64,000 nt of DNA from Tubiluchus corallicola. Its lineage: Eukaryota; Priapulida; Priapulimorpha; Priapulimorphida; Tubiluchidae. Below are positions 60,767 to 64,000 of this stretch, in pieces. The position numbers and the translations under genes were made by a program. Position 1 is the first letter of the stretch. Every line of letters starts with the position of its first letter. The notes under the pieces were generated by a model, which had not been told where the DNA came from, ran no database searches, and saw only the letters and a program-made list of their open reading frames with translations. The stretch is from positions 650,501 through 714,500 of the forward strand of contig JAQGDQ010000040.1 of assembly GCA_030141605.1 (NCBI GenBank), in the 5' to 3' direction.

Positions 60767-63700
60767 TTACTGCTCAGTTTCAAGAGAATCCCAAGTTGCC
60801 GCAAAAGGGCGTACTTCTATGTTTGACACACTTGCAACACTAGCGCTTGTGTTATTTGAAAGCACATCAAGTGGCACAGGCATTATTCTGTCTTTCACTT
60901 TGGGACTATCTTCTACTTTGTTCGTAAAACTTTGCCCAATTTTGTCATTTAGTTTTATAAGTTTATCTGTTTCAGTCGCTTGCTCCACATCCAAATCTGT
61001 AGAACCTTTGGTGCTAAAGTGTCCACTGTCTGTTGACGATGGTTTTTGAGGACTAAAATCAAGGTTAGCAGTCTGTTGATTCACTATGTTCTTTGCTGCT
61101 TTCATCATATGCATTTGTTTTGGAGTTTCAATTCTGAAAAAAACAGTAAACATAAAGTTATGAGTAACCTAAATTAACAAAAAATATTTTTCATTATGAT
61201 AGGCAAGCGACTAGCTAAATGATCGTGGTGCGTTTGAAGCAACAGATATGAATCTTAGTATAGAATGTAAAGAACTGTTTAAGTCATTTAAGATGTAAAG
61301 TGTCAAACTTTAAAAAAGTCATCTGCCAACTGGTTGCTTGACTTTGCAAATAATCACCTTCTAAATTAAGTATCGTTAACTGAGAAAAATGTTATTAGTA
61401 GCGACATTAACTTAAGAGCAAGATGAAAAGCTAGTTACGGACATTATGCAATGACTGTCTGTATAACTTTGATGTAAAACATGTAATTACAAAAATTTCA
61501 TTAACTTTACAGGCAATATAATACGAAAGATGCTTGTGCATGTGCATTGGACATATGATGTTGCAGACGCTATGATGCTTTTTCAATGCAAATCATATGC
61601 ATATTCATTGTTTACCATAACAAATTGCATATGTATTTGACTATTTTTTAAAGTGCTCTACTGTCTATATGTGCTTCTACATTTTCACAACAGAGTGCGT
61701 GATTGTGCGACAACATTGCCATCATGGCTACTTACTGTTAGAGTTGCCCAACTATAATTTTGGGATCTTTATCTGTTTTTCCTCTCTGTTAAGGAATGAA
61801 TTATTCATATGAATTTTTTTGTAAATCAGATAGTCGCTTTTTATAGAGTTGCCTTTCACACCGTTAAAAACTAAACTCGTTATAATTTGTACAATTACTT
61901 CATAGATACATAACACACGTATGCACAAAGCCATGTGTGCACAGATTGATGGTCCATAACATGTTGGTAGAGGAACAAAATTAACGAGTAACGGCATAGA
62001 ACTGCATGATAGTATTGCAGTAATAATAGAAAATCTATCATTTAGATAAGAATTTATGTCTAAGAATTTAGTCTGTAAGCCTCTATTGGACAGCTGCAAT
62101 CTTGAGAGATAGACTGTGAGAAATCACTGTCGAACTTAAGATCATTCAACACTTCTTGCGAATATTTCACACGCTTACATTTTGTGTATCGATAAAAGGC
62201 ATAATCACGAATTTTAGCCTCTTTTCTGTCTTTGAAAATAGTAGATCTGTTTGGTGAGGTTTGTGAATTCCCAGGCCATTTAATTCGACGAAAAAATGCA
62301 AGTGTTTTCGAGTTGCTGCTCCAATTATGATGTTTCTCAAGATTGCAGCCTATGCGAAACGCTCGACGCTTCCACACTACATAAGGAGGGTGTGATAGAT
62401 GTTGTATTGTTTGATGTTAAATTGAGTAAATTGAGTAGGGTAAATTGAGATTACGTAAACTCGTTGTTTTTGTATCCCATTAGCAAAACGTTTAGCACAC
62501 CCTGCATTAGCCTGTTTTGTAGATATATATCTAACATTATATGCATGGGATCGTTAGGCAAAGCACCGGGACAATTTTTACAAGGAACAGTGATACAAAA
62601 ACATGTAAAGTCTTCTCGAATAGGTCTTCCAAGACATAGCTACTGGGGTAATAATAACGACAGACATGTTAAAAATGTAACTGCTTATGCTAAAACTGTG
62701 TTGGAGAAAAGACTGACCTTTCATCTGGTGGTGGCGTAGGAAGTGGTCGTGTGAAACCATCTTTGCCAATCAACCAAAATGTTTTTGCTACGCCTTTGCC
62801 CTGTCAAGTTAATTGTAAAAAATTAGATGAGTGAAATTGATTGAACGCTTACTCCAATAGTAACTAAAAAGTGCAGTTAACGTGAAGTACTTCTGAATTC
62901 CAATTCAAAACTTTCCAGTTCTGCAAACATTTGTGCTGTAGATTTTACTACCCATCCGTCTTATTCACATGCTTGTGGAACAACATGCAAGAAGAAAAAT
63001 GCAGCAGAGTTGGCACCAGAAAGTGAGTTAAATATAAAGCAGTGTTCGAACTCATTCAGTGCATTTAGTTTGACAAAGCTTTGCCGGACATTCCACACAT
63101 TCGACCTACCATCCTCTGCACATTATATATTACATTTGTTTTCAAATATCGTTCGTAAGGTTCACGAGCCTTCCTTATGAAGAAACTCTTGAACTAGAGG
63201 ATCATCTGGGTATTTCAAAGGTTTAAACATGTTTATTTACAATACTGCGGTATGCTTGCAGATTGATGAACTCTTGCGCCGAAGAAAGAGGCAAAGAGTC
63301 TACCCTATTAATCATTAAAAAGCTTTTAAAAACTCACGAGTATATTTAATTAAAAACTACGTGCTTCACTTGAAGTGTTGAAGTGTGTGGACAGCGAGAT
63401 AGGTGAAGGTGGACTGACGAAAAGGCAATCTACAGTAAACGCAAAACTATTCAAGTAATTAGTAAACTAATTTTTATAAAACCATTTGCTTTTAGATGCA
63501 GTTACCTTGAGTTCCACCTCTCCTCTGTACTGTGTGTGATATCCACCTATATTTCTCAACCTCGTATAAAGAGCTTCACTGATATGTATTCGATGAGCTG
63601 CGAAATTAAAAAAACAATATGAAACATTACTGAGAGATATGTAATGTAAACACAGAATCTACCTGATAAATAGCTAATCCATATGGTAGAGTTCTCAAAA

Positions 63701-63920
63701 CACTCTGAAACATGGATTCCACAAAATTATCACAATTGTGTAGTGGCTTAGTAAGAAATCCATCAAATTCTGCATTGTATTTCTATACATAAAATGTTAT
63801 GTGTATTGACAGCGAAGGTACCTTTTCCAGTACTTTCCATTCTGGATGCCGTATTTACAGTATCACCAAATAAACAGTACCGTGGCATTGTCAGACCAAC
63901 CACACCTGCAACACAGTGCC
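60767..63920 (-). CDS. Receptor-type (membrane) guanylate cyclase, 3' part
   Basis: Four exons join in phase: 63822-63920, 63506-63597, 62718-62800 and 60767-61133 (stop at 60767). They encode the end of a class III cyclase catalytic domain: [73 protein letters not shown], then PLPTPPPDE. Substitution of the usual TYWL by TFWL recalls retinal-type GCs, from memory. These enzymes make cGMP from GTP at the membrane. The last exon adds a 122-residue hydrophilic Ser/Thr/Asp-rich tail with no domain I recognise, ending WDSLETEQ. Exons for the receptor, transmembrane, kinase-like and first catalytic parts lie beyond the right edge. Confidence 0.93.
61134..62717 (-). other. Last intron of the guanylate cyclase gene with an unexplained ORF
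   Basis: The minus-strand frame 62060-62377 (105 codons, Lys/Arg/Ser-rich, starting after an acceptor-like TATGTAG) looks more coding than neighbouring frames. However, it cannot be spliced in phase to the exon ending at 62718. An adjoining frame at 61752-62099 is F/I/S-rich. Neither has a recognised domain. Confidence 0.3.
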
Positions 63921-64000
63921 CTAAAAATAAATTTTATAAAAAAAAATTATAATTATTTATTCACACGTTTGTTGCTGATATGAATGAAGGTTTGCAGCAG

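Overview
This is nuclear DNA from an animal, most likely an invertebrate. Coding exons are split by AT-rich GT-AG introns, and LINE, BEL/Pao and MITE debris and long microsatellites are scattered between them. The animal gene set includes LIN28, MED26, LYSET/TMEM251, a CUB-domain protein and a receptor-type guanylate cyclase. The LIN28 zinc knuckle has the spacing remembered for fly and worm LIN-28 rather than the vertebrate one. I cannot name the phylum from sequence alone.

Layout. 1-231: end of a LINE copy. 3942-4414 (+): LYSET/TMEM251. 5118-6142 (-): 5'-truncated CR1/L2-like LINE sharing 231 bp with the left edge. 6143-16897 (-): LIN28, with a long 3' region carrying let-7-type and lin-4/miR-125-type seed matches. 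17.3-21.7 kb: no gene seen, two MITE-like repeats. 21750-27536 (-): two-CUB secreted or surface protein whose six exons join in perfect phase. 29231-29425 (-): orphan coding-looking terminal exon. 31.4-32.1 kb (+): LINE remnant. 33088-40643 (+): S-formylglutathione hydrolase (ESD), complete in seven exons. 41104-41884: pogo/Tc1-like nonautonomous element. 42791-47237 (-): MED26, complete in three exons, convergent with ESD. 48.2-51.4 kb (-): decayed BEL/Pao retrotransposon with most of pol deleted. 52.4-52.8 kb (+): LINE remnant. 53.8-55.4 kb: three large simple repeats. 57167-58908 (-): TATA-box gene for an unrecognised 119-residue secretory precursor with one KKR site. Its 3' side holds a perfect 60-bp inverted repeat. 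60767-63920 (-): 3' half of a membrane guanylate cyclase that continues beyond the right edge.

The genes look like an ordinary mixed neighbourhood, not a functional cluster. The most interesting items are the orphan secretory peptide gene with its long-hairpin 3' region, the LIN28 3' region with an apparently conserved heterochronic microRNA code, and the orphan terminal exon at 29.2-29.4 kb. Exon structures were assembled by eye from homology, splice sites and phase; no search or transcript data were available.
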